DNA of 64,000 nucleotides from JACOMY01 sp046233115 (GTDB taxonomy: Bacteria > Pseudomonadota > Alphaproteobacteria > Kiloniellales > JACOMY01), in contig JBJXHM010000002.1 in assembly GCA_046233115.1 (NCBI GenBank), positions 496,001-560,000 on the forward strand. Reading direction: 5' to 3'. Both the position numbers and the translations under genes were made by a program. Of this stretch, positions 26,110 through 34,434 are shown piece after piece. Below the pieces are notes generated by a model. The model searched no databases. It was not told the origin of the DNA and saw nothing but the letters and a program-made list of their open reading frames with translations. Numbering within the stretch: position 1 is the first letter of the stretch; each line of letters starts with the position of its first letter.

Positions 26110-27897
26110 CGGTCGGCAGGCCTCCTCCAGGTAAGCCAGGTCTTCCGGCGCCATCGCCGGGCCCAGCTCGGCCAGTACGCGGGCATGGTAGGCATCGACC
26201 CAGGCGATCTCCTCGACCGAAAGCAGCGCGATCTCGATCAGGCGGCGCTCCAGAGGGGCCAGGGTCAGGGTCTCGAAGGCCAGCATTGGGCGTTCCTCGC
26301 CGTCCTCGCGCGGGCTCTCGACCACCAGCACCAGGTTCTCGATGCGGATGCCGTAGGCGCCGGCCCTGTAGTAGCCGGGTTCGTTGGAGACGATCATGCC
26401 GGGCTCCAGCGCGACCCGGCTCGGCACCTTCGAGATCCGCTGCGGCCCCTCGTGGACGGAGAGGTAGCTGCCGACGCCGTGTCCGGTGCCGTGGTCGTAG
26501 TCCAGCCCGGCCGCCCAGAGCGGGCGCCGCGCCAGCGCGTCGAGCTGCGAGCCGCTGGTGCCCCTGGGGAAGCGCACCTTGGCCAGGGCGATGTGGCCCT
26601 GCAGCACGCGGGTGTAGCGGTCGCGCTCCTCCCCCGCCGGGCTGCCGACCACCAGGGTGCGGGTGACGTCGGTGGTGCCGTCCAGGTACTGGCCGCCGGA
26701 ATCCAGCACCATCAGTTCGCCGGATTGGATGGCGCGGTCGCTCTCCGGCGTCACCCGATAGTGCACCACGGCGCCGTTCGCACCGGAGCCGGCGATGGTG
26801 TCGAAGGAGAGGTCGCGGAAGCGGTTAGCCTCGCGCCGGAAGCCCTCCAGCCGGTCGCTGCACTCCAGCTCGCGCAGGGGCCGCGTCGCGCTCTCGCGCG
26901 TGAACCAGGCGAGGAAGCGGGTCAGTGCCACGCCGTCGCGCTGGTGGGCGTTGCGGCTGCCCTGGCACTCGGTCTCGTTCTTGGCCGCCTTGGGCGCCTG
27001 GCAGGGGTCCTCGCCCTCGACCAGGCTTGCCTCCGCCGCCTCCAGGCGCACGGCGACCCAGGCCGGGATGGAATGGGGGTCCAGCAGCACGCGGCGCTGC
27101 TTCAGGCCGGCCAGGGCCTCGGCGAAGGCCTCGGGGGCTGCGATCCTGACGCCGGCGTCGAGGCTGGCTCTCACCTCGTCGGTCACCTTGGCCGGCGCGA
27201 CGAACCACTCCACCGCGCCGGAGGCATGGAGGATGGCGAAGCAGAGCACGAAGGGGGTGCGGGCGACGTCGCCGCCGCGCAGGTTCAGCAGCCAGCAGAT
27301 CGAATCCGGCAGGCTCAGCACCGCCGCATCGCAGCCCTGCGTGCCAAGCTGGGCGGCCAGCTTCTCGCGCTTGGCCAGGCTGGTCTCGCCGGCGAACTCC
27401 AGCGGATGCGGGCTGGCCGGGACCTGCGGCGGGGCGGGGCGGTCGGTCCAGACCCGGTCCAGGGGATTGCGCTCGACCGCCTTCAGCCGCGCGCCCTGCC
27501 GGGCGGTCAGGGCCTGCAGGCGCCGCTGCTCGGCCAGGCTGTGTAGCCAGGGATCGAAGCCCAGGACCTGGCCGGGCCGCAGTGCTGCTTCCAGATAGCC
27601 CTCGGCCGTGTGCTCTGGCGTCTGCAGGATCTCGTAGAGCCGGGTCGAGGTCTCCGTGCCGGCCTGCAGGCTGTAGCGCCCGTCGACGAAAAGCGCGGCC
27701 CTCTGCGCCAGGATCACGGCCTGGCCGGCCGAACCGGTGAAGCCGGTCAGCCACTTCAGCCGCTCGGCGCTGGGGGGAACGTACTCGCCGCGATGCTCGT
27801 CGCCGCGCGGCACCAGAAAGCCGTCCAGTCCCTGTTCGCCGAGCGCGGCGCGCAGCGCGGTCAGGCGGCTCTCCTGAAGGGTGATATCGATGGCCAT
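26068..27897 (-). CDS. pepP: Xaa-Pro aminopeptidase (aminopeptidase P), C-terminus rewritten by a repeat
   Basis: This 609-residue M24B peptidase removes N-terminal residues preceding proline and is of the long, three-domain type. Two creatinase-like N-terminal domains (from VPRGDEHRGEYVPPSAERL) precede the pita-bread catalytic domain, with metal ligands in MVLDSGGQYLDGTTDVTRT, the His of GTGHGVGSYLSVHEGP, the Glu of VSNEPGYY and RIENLVLVV. The last 12 residues (EQDDVKSERFVV) and the stop come from repeat copy C. Without the element and one CCAG, the frame would read RPLEA and stop, a natural ending for this family. ATG 27897 is used; the upstream open frame is unrelated. Confidence 0.93.
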   Translation of the reverse strand: MAIDITLQESRLTALRAALGEQGLDGFLVPRGDEHRGEYVPPSAERLKWLTGFTGSAGQAVILAQRAALFVDGRYSLQAGTETSTRLYEILQTPEHTAEGYLEAALRPGQVLGFDPWLHSLAEQRRLQALTARQGARLKAVERNPLDRVWTDRPAPPQVPASPHPLEFAGETSLAKREKLAAQLGTQGCDAAVLSLPDSICWLLNLRGGDVARTPFVLCFAILHASGAVEWFVAPAKVTDEVRASLDAGVRIAAPEAFAEALAGLKQRRVLLDPHSIPAWVAVRLEAAEASLVEGEDPCQAPKAAKNETECQGSRNAHQRDGVALTRFLAWFTRESATRPLRELECSDRLEGFRREANRFRDLSFDTIAGSGANGAVVHYRVTPESDRAIQSGELMVLDSGGQYLDGTTDVTRTLVVGSPAGEERDRYTRVLQGHIALAKVRFPRGTSGSQLDALARRPLWAAGLDYDHGTGHGVGSYLSVHEGPQRISKVPSRVALEPGMIVSNEPGYYRAGAYGIRIENLVLVVESPREDGEERPMLAFETLTLAPLERRLIEIALLSVEEIAWVDAYHARVLAELGPAMAPEDLAYLEEACRPLEQDDVKSERFVV

Positions 27898-27967
27898 GAC
27901 GGACAGGCTAGCCGCCCCTGCGCGGTCCGTGCAAGGCATGTAAAACGACGACCAATAGTTATGCTGC

Positions 27968-27990
27968 CATTGCATTTCAGTAGTGCAATG
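27968..27990. promoter_or_regulatory. Palindrome in the divergent pepP / DUF1127 spacer
   Basis: CATTGCA and TGCAATG form a 7-bp inverted repeat separated by nine bases, between two divergently transcribed genes. It could be an operator for either gene or a small hairpin. The spacer is clearly more AT-rich than its surroundings, as expected for a promoter region. Confidence 0.35.
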
Positions 27991-28111
27991 GGGCCCCTGG
28001 CGGAAAATTACCGAAAATCCTACATCCGTCACATCAGAAACAGGGGGCGGTCACCGAGGTCGTCCCCTTTGTCTTCGGTCGAAAAAGCCCTGTTGAGAGG
28101 AGTGTAGAGAG

Positions 28112-28600
28112 ATGACCGGCGTACTCAAGTCGGACCTGCTGGTGAATGCCGCTGCCGCCCCCGCAACCGCCTCGCTGATGGCGGTCGAGGCTGATCGTGC
28201 GCGTGGTGTCGCTCAGCGGAGTAGCGGCAAGCGCGGGCTGTTCTCGAAGCTTTTCGCCAGCCTGCGTACCGCCCGCGCCCGCCGCGCCACCCTGCGCGAG
28301 CTGTCCCGGCTGGACACGGCCGCACTGCGTGACATCGGGCTCGAGCCCGGCACCCTGATCGAGACCGTCGATGCGGTGATCGAGCAGCGCGCGGCCAGCT
28401 ATCAGAGCGACAACCACAAGGCTCTCAGCCAGGTCGGTCGCTCCGGCCGCAAGTCCTTCCGCGGCCTGGACGAGCTGCAGCGCCTGAACGACCGCCTGCT
28501 GTCCGATATCGGCGTCAGCCGTGCGGATCTGGAGGCGAACATCGTCGATCAGCGTGTGGCCGTCGCCAACCGTAACCGGGCCTTCTTCCGCGCCGCGTGA
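28112..28600 (+). CDS. Protein with two DUF1127-like segments
   Basis: 162 residues. Two related segments are visible: TLRELSRLDTAALRDIGLEP (about 61-80) and GLDELQRLNDRLLSDIGVSR (about 117-136). Each has the helix-turn ending L-x-D-I-G that defines DUF1127/YjiS proteins. An Arg-rich stretch (ASLRTARARRATLREL) precedes the first, as in single-domain RNA-binding members. The N-terminal 40 residues are low-complexity Ala-rich and probably disordered. DUF1127 proteins are usually 45-75 residues, so a fused or duplicated form is unusual. It is a monocistronic gene with a hairpin right after the stop. Confidence 0.7.
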   Translation: MTGVLKSDLLVNAAAAPATASLMAVEADRARGVAQRSSGKRGLFSKLFASLRTARARRATLRELSRLDTAALRDIGLEPGTLIETVDAVIEQRAASYQSDNHKALSQVGRSGRKSFRGLDELQRLNDRLLSDIGVSRADLEANIVDQRVAVANRNRAFFRAA

Positions 28601-28644
28601 AGTAATTCTTCGGCCGAATAGGGTATTCGGACGCGGTTATTACT
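28601..28644 (+). terminator. Hairpin after the DUF1127-duplication gene
   Basis: CCGAAT and ATTCGG pair around AGGGT, and outer AGTAAT/ATTACT arms (28601-28606 and 28639-28644) extend the fold. It begins immediately after the TGA stop. There is no long T-run, so termination strength is uncertain; it could also protect the mRNA 3' end. Confidence 0.45.
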
Positions 28645-28739
28645 TGAGTGGAAGCCTGCCTTGGGCAGGTGCGGCGGGAGGCCAGACCTCAGCAAGCCGT
28701 GAATTGACCCAGTGAGGGCAGGTGGCGTAGCTGCGAAGC

Positions 28740-29663
28740 ATGCGTCGCCTGCTTTTCTTTTGGCTCTTCGCCATCGCCTCCTCCGCCTTCGCCCTCAGCA
28801 TTTCCGCCCCGGCGCTTGCCTGCGGCGCAGTCAGCGCGCCCTGCAGCGTCGCGCTCGGCAGCTATCAGGCCGCAGCACCGGCGCACTGGGACGGTGCGCG
28901 GCCGCTGGGCCTGCTGCTCTACTTCCACGGCTACGGCTCCTCCGGCGCGTCTGCGATCAAAACCGCCGCGCTGGTGCAGGAGGCGGCCGAGCGAAACCTG
29001 CTGCTGGTGGCGCCCAATGGCTTGCCGGAGCAGCTGAGCGGGCGCAGCTCCTGGGCACATGTCGGCTCCCCCAGCCGGGCCCGCGACGAGCTTTCCTTCA
29101 TCGCCCAGGTCCTGGCCGACGTCGAGACGCGCTGGCCGATCGATCCGGCGCGGCGCTACGTCGCCGGCTTCAGCCAGGGCGGCTCCATGGTCTGGGACCT
29201 GGCCTGCTATCGCGGACAGGGTTTCGCCGGCTTCCTGCCGATCGCCGGCGCCTTCTGGGAGCCGCTGCCGGAGGACTGCCCGGCCGGCCCGGTGGTGCTG
29301 CGCCACATTCACGGCACTGCCGACAAGGTGGTGCCGCTCGCCGGCCGCCCGGTCGCGGGACAGTGGCGCCAGGGTGACGTCGAGCAGGCGCTGAAGATCC
29401 GGCGCGCGGTCAACGGCTGCGCCGAGGACCCCGACGAGGTCACCGAGGCGGCCGGCCTCTCCTGCCGGGTCTGGAAGCGCTGCAGCAGCGGCGAGCCGCT
29501 CGCCTTCTGCCTGCACGGCGGTGGTCACTCCTTCCGCGCCGCGTGGGTCGGCGCTGGCATCGACTGGATCGAGGGGCTCGCTAGCACGGCAGTGAGCGCG
29601 GCTCACTGCCGCGCCAATCAGGCGGCCGTGACCATGACCGCCTGTATCAATAGCCCGCAGTGA
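28740..29663 (+). CDS. Secreted polyhydroxybutyrate-depolymerase-like esterase (LpqC family)
   Basis: The 307-residue alpha/beta hydrolase has an N-terminal Sec signal peptide (MRRLLFFWLFAIASSAFALS, cleavage probably after APALA). The mature protein opens with a short Cys-bearing segment, then LLLYFHGYGSSGASA (oxyanion region), the nucleophile Ser in VAGFSQGGSMVWDLAC, the acidic residue in HIHGTADKVVPL and His in LHGGGHSF. Several Cys suggest disulfides and a periplasmic or extracellular site. Homologues act on PHB, feruloyl or acetyl esters; the exact substrate is open. It ends tail-to-tail with gamma-glutamyltransferase, overlapping by 17 bp. Confidence 0.82.
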   Translation: MRRLLFFWLFAIASSAFALSISAPALACGAVSAPCSVALGSYQAAAPAHWDGARPLGLLLYFHGYGSSGASAIKTAALVQEAAERNLLLVAPNGLPEQLSGRSSWAHVGSPSRARDELSFIAQVLADVETRWPIDPARRYVAGFSQGGSMVWDLACYRGQGFAGFLPIAGAFWEPLPEDCPAGPVVLRHIHGTADKVVPLAGRPVAGQWRQGDVEQALKIRRAVNGCAEDPDEVTEAAGLSCRVWKRCSSGEPLAFCLHGGGHSFRAAWVGAGIDWIEGLASTAVSAAHCRANQAAVTMTACINSPQ

Positions 29664-31395
29664 GGGCGCCGACCCGGCGCGGGTCGGAGGCGCCGAAGCG
29701 CAGGTCGCTGGCCGGGTCGATCATCACCGACTGTGCCGAGCCCATCGCCGAGCGGACGTCCACCTGGTGGCCCATGGCGGCGAGCAGCCTGAGGGTATCG
29801 GGGCTCAGTCCCTGCTCGACGCGCAGCACGTCGGGCAGCCACTGGTGGTGGATGCGCGGCGCCACGGTGGCCTCGGCGATGTTCAGGCCGTGATCGATCA
29901 CGTTCAGGATCACCTGCAGCACGGTGGTGATGATGCGGCTGCCGCCGGGGCTGCCGGTCACCAGGTAGGGCCGGCCCTCCTTCATCACGATGGTGGGGCT
30001 CATCGAGGAGAGCGGGCGCTTGCCCGGCGCCACCGCATTGGCCTCGCCGCCGATCAGGCCCAGCGCATTGGGTACGCCCGGCTTGGCCGAGAAGTCGTCC
30101 ATCTCGTTGTTCATCAGCACGCCGGTGCCCTCGGCCACCATTCCCATGCCGTAGGAGAAGTTCAGGGTGTAGGTGTTGGCGACCGCGTTGCCGGCCGCGT
30201 CGACGATCGAATAGTGGGTGGTCTCGTTGCTCTCGTAGGGCGCCGGGTCGCCCGGGCGGATGGCGCTGGAGGGGGTGGCATGGAAGCGGTCGATCCGCTC
30301 GCGCAGCGCGGCGGCATAGGCCTTGCTGGTCAGGCCTGCGACCGGCACCGGGGTGAAGTCGCTGTCGCCCAGGTAGAGGCTGCGGTCGGCATAGGCCAGC
30401 TTCATCGCCTCGGCCATCAGGTGGATGGTCTCGGCCCCGTTCAGGCCGAGATAGCCGATGGGATAGCCTTCCAGGATGTTCAGCAGCTGCACGATGTGGG
30501 TCCCGCCCGAGGAGGGCGGCGGCATCGACAGCACCCGGTAGCCACGATAGTCGCCGGCGACCGGCTCACGGATCTTGGCCTGATAGCCGGCCAGGTCCTC
30601 CAGGGTCATGATTCCGCCCGCCGCCTGCACCGCCGCGACGATCTTCTCCGCCGTCGGACCCTGGTAGAAGCCGGCGGAACCTTGCTCGGCGATGGTACGC
30701 AGGGTCCTTGCCAGGTCGGCCTGGACCAGGGTCTCGCCCGGCTCGTAGGGGCTGCCGTCGGGCTTGAAGAAGATGGCGGCCGTGGCCGGCCAGGTCTTCA
30801 GCCGCTCCTGCAGCGCCTTCAGCGCGTCGGCCAGGCCGACCGAGACCGCCATGCCCTCGGCCAGGGTGACCGCAGGCTCGATCACCTGTTCCAGGCCCAT
30901 GGTGCCGAAGCGCGCGAGCGCCAGCTCCAGGCCGGCCACGCTGCCCGGCACCCCGATCGCCAGGCCGTGGTAGCGCGAGAGGCGGCTCACCGCGTTGCCG
31001 TCGGCGTCCAGGTACATGTCGCGGCTGGCCGCGGCCGGGGCCATCTCGCGGTAGTCGATGGCCAGGGTCTCGCCGCGTTCGGCCAGGTGGACCAGCATGA
31101 AGCCGCCGCCGCCCAGGTTGCCGGCGCGCGGTAGGGTGACCGCCAGCGCGAAGCCCACGGCGACCGCCGCATCGACCGCGTTGCCGCCCTGCTCCAGGAT
31201 CGAGAGCCCGACCCAGGTCGCCAGCTGCTCCTGGCTCGAGACCATGCCGTGCCTGGACCAGACCGGGTGGATGCGGTCGAAGGTCGAATAGATCGCCGCC
31301 TCCTGCGCCCGCAGGCCGAAGGGCGTGGCGAGGCCCGCCGTACCGGCCAGCAGGGCGGCCGCACCTCTGGCGAAGTCTCTGCGGGAAAGCGTCAT
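29647..31395 (-). CDS. ggt: Gamma-glutamyltransferase, Tat-exported
   Basis: This 582-residue periplasmic Ntn hydrolase cleaves gamma-glutamyl bonds of glutathione and related peptides. The N-terminus has a twin-arginine signal (SRRDFARGAAALLAGTAG), less common than the Sec signal of E. coli Ggt. The autoprocessing and catalytic Thr is in YESNETTHYSIVDAAGNAV (near residue 391). Other hallmarks are GNAVDAAVAVGFALAVTLP, LPPPSSGG-type text (MPPPSSGGTHIVQLLNILEG) and KRPLSSMSPTIV, and the SPGGSRIIT loop. ATG 31395 is chosen because it opens the Tat motif. Confidence 0.93.
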   Translation of the reverse strand: MTLSRRDFARGAAALLAGTAGLATPFGLRAQEAAIYSTFDRIHPVWSRHGMVSSQEQLATWVGLSILEQGGNAVDAAVAVGFALAVTLPRAGNLGGGGFMLVHLAERGETLAIDYREMAPAAASRDMYLDADGNAVSRLSRYHGLAIGVPGSVAGLELALARFGTMGLEQVIEPAVTLAEGMAVSVGLADALKALQERLKTWPATAAIFFKPDGSPYEPGETLVQADLARTLRTIAEQGSAGFYQGPTAEKIVAAVQAAGGIMTLEDLAGYQAKIREPVAGDYRGYRVLSMPPPSSGGTHIVQLLNILEGYPIGYLGLNGAETIHLMAEAMKLAYADRSLYLGDSDFTPVPVAGLTSKAYAAALRERIDRFHATPSSAIRPGDPAPYESNETTHYSIVDAAGNAVANTYTLNFSYGMGMVAEGTGVLMNNEMDDFSAKPGVPNALGLIGGEANAVAPGKRPLSSMSPTIVMKEGRPYLVTGSPGGSRIITTVLQVILNVIDHGLNIAEATVAPRIHHQWLPDVLRVEQGLSPDTLRLLAAMGHQVDVRSAMGSAQSVMIDPASDLRFGASDPRRVGALTAGY

Positions 31396-31601
31396 GGTCG
31401 GAGCCCTGCCTGTTGCCGTTGCGGGCTCACCCTGCGAGGCTTGGCGCCCGAGGTAAAGAGCCCGCCCGGCCAAGCAGCCTTTCTCGCGCCGTTCTTGTGG
31501 CCGCGTCGTCTCGCCTGCTGCGGCGCGGGGGCGGCTCTGCCAAAAGACCCCGGGTCCGCGGAGGCTTGCGGGCGGGCCGAAGACGAGTGGGAAGAGGCAG
31601 C

Positions 31602-32471
31602 ATGACCATCGCGATCCTGCCGGGCATCTCCGCCCTGGCGCAGCAGTACGACGGCTTCGTCCTCGACCTCTGGGGAGTGATCCACGACGGCCGCACCATC
31701 TTCCCCTGGGTGACCGACACCCTGGTGAACCTGCGCCGGGCCGGCAAGCGGGTGGTCTTGCTGTCGAACGCGCCGCGCCGGGTCGCGGTGACGGCGGCGC
31801 GCAACCACGGCCTCGGCCTCGACGACAGCCTGGTCGACGGCCTGATGACCTCCGGCGAGGACACCTGGCAGCACCTGGCCAACCGCCCGGACGACTTCTA
31901 CCGCGGGCTCGGCCGGCGCTGTCTGCACATCGGCGGCCTGCGGGACATCTCCGCGCGTGACGGCCTGGACTACGACTTCGTCGAGAGTGTCGAGGCGGCC
32001 GACTTCATCTTCAACACCGGCTCGGCGCACGAGGACGGCACCCCGCCGATCGACGAGGCGCCGCTGGAGCGCGCCGCCGAGCGCGGCCTGCCGATGGTCT
32101 GCGCCAACCCCGACAAGGTGGTGATCGTCGGCGGCAAGCCGCAGGAGTGCGCCGGCGCCATCGCCGCCCGCTACGAGGCCCTGGGCGGCCAGGTCCGCTA
32201 CCACGGCAAGCCCCACGCAGAGATCTACCGCCCGGTCCTGGAGATGCTGGACCTGCCGAAGGAGCGCTGCCTGGCGGTCGGCGACTCCATGGCGACCGAC
32301 ATCCAGGGCGCCACCAACGCCGGCATCGCCGCGCTGCTGGTCGCCGACGGGATCCACCGGGAGGTGCTGGACCCGGCGGAGCGGGGGGAGATCGAGCCAG
32401 AGCGGTTGGAAGGGTTGGCTGGTGAGTTTGGGCTGAGGCCGGTGGCGGCGGTGCAGCGGTTTGTTTGGTAG
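31602..32471 (+). CDS. HAD-superfamily hydrolase, subfamily IIA (NagD/PGP-like)
   Basis: The 289-residue cytoplasmic phosphatase has the nucleophile Asp22 in FVLDLWGVIHDG. In this alphaproteobacterial IIA subgroup the usual second Asp is Trp, as seen here. VVLLSNAPRRV is motif II, and KPHAEIYRPVLEML with CLAVGDSMATDIQGATNAGI supplies motifs III and IV. The large cap between motifs II and III is class IIA. Likely substrates are small phosphorylated metabolites such as phosphoglycolate or nitrophenyl phosphate. ATG 31602 has GAAGAGG six bases upstream. It is the last gene before the AT-rich island. Confidence 0.9.
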   Translation: MTIAILPGISALAQQYDGFVLDLWGVIHDGRTIFPWVTDTLVNLRRAGKRVVLLSNAPRRVAVTAARNHGLGLDDSLVDGLMTSGEDTWQHLANRPDDFYRGLGRRCLHIGGLRDISARDGLDYDFVESVEAADFIFNTGSAHEDGTPPIDEAPLERAAERGLPMVCANPDKVVIVGGKPQECAGAIAARYEALGGQVRYHGKPHAEIYRPVLEMLDLPKERCLAVGDSMATDIQGATNAGIAALLVADGIHREVLDPAERGEIEPERLEGLAGEFGLRPVAAVQRFVW

Positions 32472-32655
32472 GGCGGAGTCAAGCGTCAGTTACCTCTTCA
32501 AAAGAGCATTTCAGAATAAAATCTATAATGATTTTTTACAAATTACCAATAAATGTGATTATGATTCTTACCATAAAAGTTTGAGAACGCATTTTTTAAT
32601 ATTAGGCTTCCTAATAGGATTCATATCCAAAGCGCAAAAGAAAAAATTAAAGGAA
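32472..32655. other. AT-rich intergenic segment at the left edge of the accessory island
   Basis: Composition switches abruptly from GC-rich to strongly AT-rich within a few dozen bases after the HAD gene stop. A plus-strand open frame crosses it (TTG start, 85 codons) but lacks a ribosome site and recognisable similarity. No tRNA or clear direct repeat was found. It probably holds the transcription end of the caspase-like gene. Confidence 0.5.
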
Positions 32656-33339
32656 TTAGTATTCACGAAGCAAGTCTTTTACCCCGCGCACTCGTCCTTG
32701 ACGTTTAACGTAGATTGAGAATCCCAGGCCTAAATGTGGGTCACCATTCTCTAAAGTAGAGTTGCATAGGCCTTGCATTTGTTTACGGATCCGGCGAGCA
32801 ACTTCTTCGATTTTTTTTCTATTAGTTAGTGTTGGTGTTTCAGACCGAACACCCAGAAGTGTGTTGAAGAATAATAGATCAAGGCCAGAGGATGATACAA
32901 AATCCACACTTTCTTGATAACCTGCAATCCAAGTAACTGCGGCATCTTTTTTGAAAAGGTATTCAGCAAGAGCTCTAGACCCAAAAAGGCACGATCCAAA
33001 ATATAAACCCACTAAATTAGAGCTTTTATCATTTGCAATTCGAAGTAGTGTATTTTTCAATATAGTTCTTGTTATTCGATCGCCACCATGCAGATGCAAT
33101 CCTTCATTGCTTCCGTGCATGGCTAAGTACGCGACCGTAGTGGCCTTAGATTTCGCTATACGCCCGAGTGCGGAGACAAATGCTTGCTGTGTGCCAACCA
33201 TCTCATAATCATACGCGTGATGATTGCCATAATGGAGGTCCGAAAGAAAATCGAATAAGGGCTTGACGGTTGTGTTTTTCTTTATGCCGTTTGTCGCATC
33301 ATGCCAACGGCTTTCAACAACTCCAATTTTTGTGCTCAT
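32656..33339 (-). CDS. Caspase-like (clan CD) peptidase candidate, AT-rich gene
   Basis: 227 residues from ATG 33339, which has AGGAA about six bases upstream. A beta strand ends in VAYLAMHGSNEGLHLHGG, placing a His-Gly pair at H75-G76. About 40 residues later a second strand ends in VGLYFGSCLFGSRALAEYL, with a Cys at 117. Strand-His-Gly followed by strand-Ser-Cys is the dyad arrangement of caspase-like, metacaspase and CHAT peptidases. There is no signal peptide, no TM helix and no fused effector or sensor domain. Codon use is markedly AT-rich against its neighbours, indicating recent transfer. Family assignment is inferred from two short motifs only; partner and substrate are unknown. Confidence 0.5.
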   Translation of the reverse strand: MSTKIGVVESRWHDATNGIKKNTTVKPLFDFLSDLHYGNHHAYDYEMVGTQQAFVSALGRIAKSKATTVAYLAMHGSNEGLHLHGGDRITRTILKNTLLRIANDKSSNLVGLYFGSCLFGSRALAEYLFKKDAAVTWIAGYQESVDFVSSSGLDLLFFNTLLGVRSETPTLTNRKKIEEVARRIRKQMQGLCNSTLENGDPHLGLGFSIYVKRQGRVRGVKDLLREY

Positions 33340-33538
33340 TCTGTTCCTGCCGCTGTCGTGATGATTCAACTATTTGATACCATATGCACAATCGTAGACG
33401 CTCAGGTCAACACGTTAAGGTCGGGTGCTTACATTGACTGGTAGTGAAGGTTTCTCCATCATACAAAAGTAAGCAATCATACCAGTGAGTGTTGATCATG
33501 ATCGATGTGCCCAGGTCGTGTCGCAGGAGGTGGTGTTA
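33340..33538. other. Intergenic region between the caspase-like gene and the IS256 remnant
   Basis: Contains the presumed promoter of the caspase-like gene in its AT-rich left part. The right part returns to higher GC and probably includes the junction where the transposase gene was truncated. No terminal inverted repeat of the insertion sequence could be identified by eye. Confidence 0.4.
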
Positions 33539-34216
33539 GGAGATCACCAGCCTGACTCAAGGCAGGCCGCGGCGCTTGAGTTTGCGCAGGAAGTCCAGCC
33601 AGAAGGTTTCCGCCTCCGAGGCGCCGATAGCCATGCCCAGGACCTCGCGCCGGCCGTCGGAATTGAACGCCACCGCGATGGTGACCGCGACCGAGACGAT
33701 GCGGCCGTTCTGGCGGACTTTGAGATAGGTGGCGTCGATCCAGAGGTGGGGCCAGTCGCCCTCCAGCGGGCGCTTCAGGAAGGTCGTGACCCGCTCGTCG
33801 ATCTCCGCGCAGAGGCGGGAAAACTGGCTCTTGGAGACGCCGGACATGCCCAGTGCCGTCACCAGGTCATCGACGCTACGTGTCGAGAAACCTTGCATGT
33901 AGGCTTCCTGGATCACTGCCGTCAGCGCCTTCTCGGCCGCGCGCCGTGGTTCCTGGAAACCCGGAAAGTAGGAGCCCTTTCTGAGTTTGGAGATACACAA
34001 CTTGACCGTGCGGGCCCGGGTCTCCCAATCGCGATCGCGGTAGCCGTTGCGCTGGATCAGCCGCTCCGCCGAATGCTCCCCGTGCCCAGCGCCGGTCAGA
34101 TCCTGCACTTCCAGTTCCATCAGCCGCTCAGTAGCAAAGCCGGTTATCTCGCGCAGCAATTCGGCGTCCGCGCTCTTCTCGAAAAGCCCGCGAAGGGTCA
34201 TTCTCTCGTCGGTCAT
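33539..34216 (-). mobile_element. IS256-family transposase, 3'-truncated and inactive
   Basis: From ATG 34216 the frame encodes about 220 residues of an IS256/mutator-type DDE transposase (full length is about 400). Diagnostic segments are LIQRNGYRDRDWETRARTV, STRSVDDLVTALGMSGVSKS, and WPHLWIDATYLKVRQNGR with the first catalytic Asp. An in-frame TGA lies at 33557-33559 after KRRGLP. Similarity continues through VRLVIS to about 33539 and then stops, just before the second catalytic Asp, so the second Asp, the Glu and the C-terminus are missing. It cannot transpose itself and marks past insertion activity in this island. Confidence 0.88.
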
Positions 34217-34222
34217 CGTGCT

Positions 34223-34266
34223 GATCTCCGTTAGTGGTTGCTGGTCGGCAACCACTAACGGAGATC
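34223..34266 (-). promoter_or_regulatory. Perfect 19-bp hairpin covering the transposase ribosome site
   Basis: GATCTCCGTTAGTGGTTGC (34223-34241) is exactly complementary to the bases at 34248-34266, with a six-base loop. On the transposase mRNA the 3' arm contains GGAGATC, which lies nine bases before the ATG. Transcripts that start outside the element would fold and hide the ribosome site, a known way insertion sequences limit transposase from read-through transcription. Confidence 0.6.
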
Positions 34267-34434
34267 GTGCTATGGCTGACCGAGTGGGACGCTCCGCTTC
34301 ACGTAGTGGCGCGCTACGCTTTGCGCCTCACGCTCCCTCCTGCACCACCAGCCGAAACGTGACCAGCCTTGCGCCTGTTGGCTGGTGGCCAAAGTCCCTG
34401 CCATACTGATTGAGACGATGGAAAGAGTCGTACG

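Noticed and set aside
32461..32718. 85-codon plus-strand frame crossing the AT-rich island edge
   Set aside because: TTG start overlapping the HAD gene end, no ribosome site, and it overlaps the 3' end of the caspase-like gene; long frames without stops are not expected here but this one has no protein-like conservation signal I can see.
34340..34389. Inverted repeat CCACCAGCC/GGCTGGTGG just before the SEC-C gene
   Set aside because: Only 9-bp arms around a loop of more than 25 bases; could be the IS256 outer end or chance, and I could not match it to a partner at the other end of the remnant.
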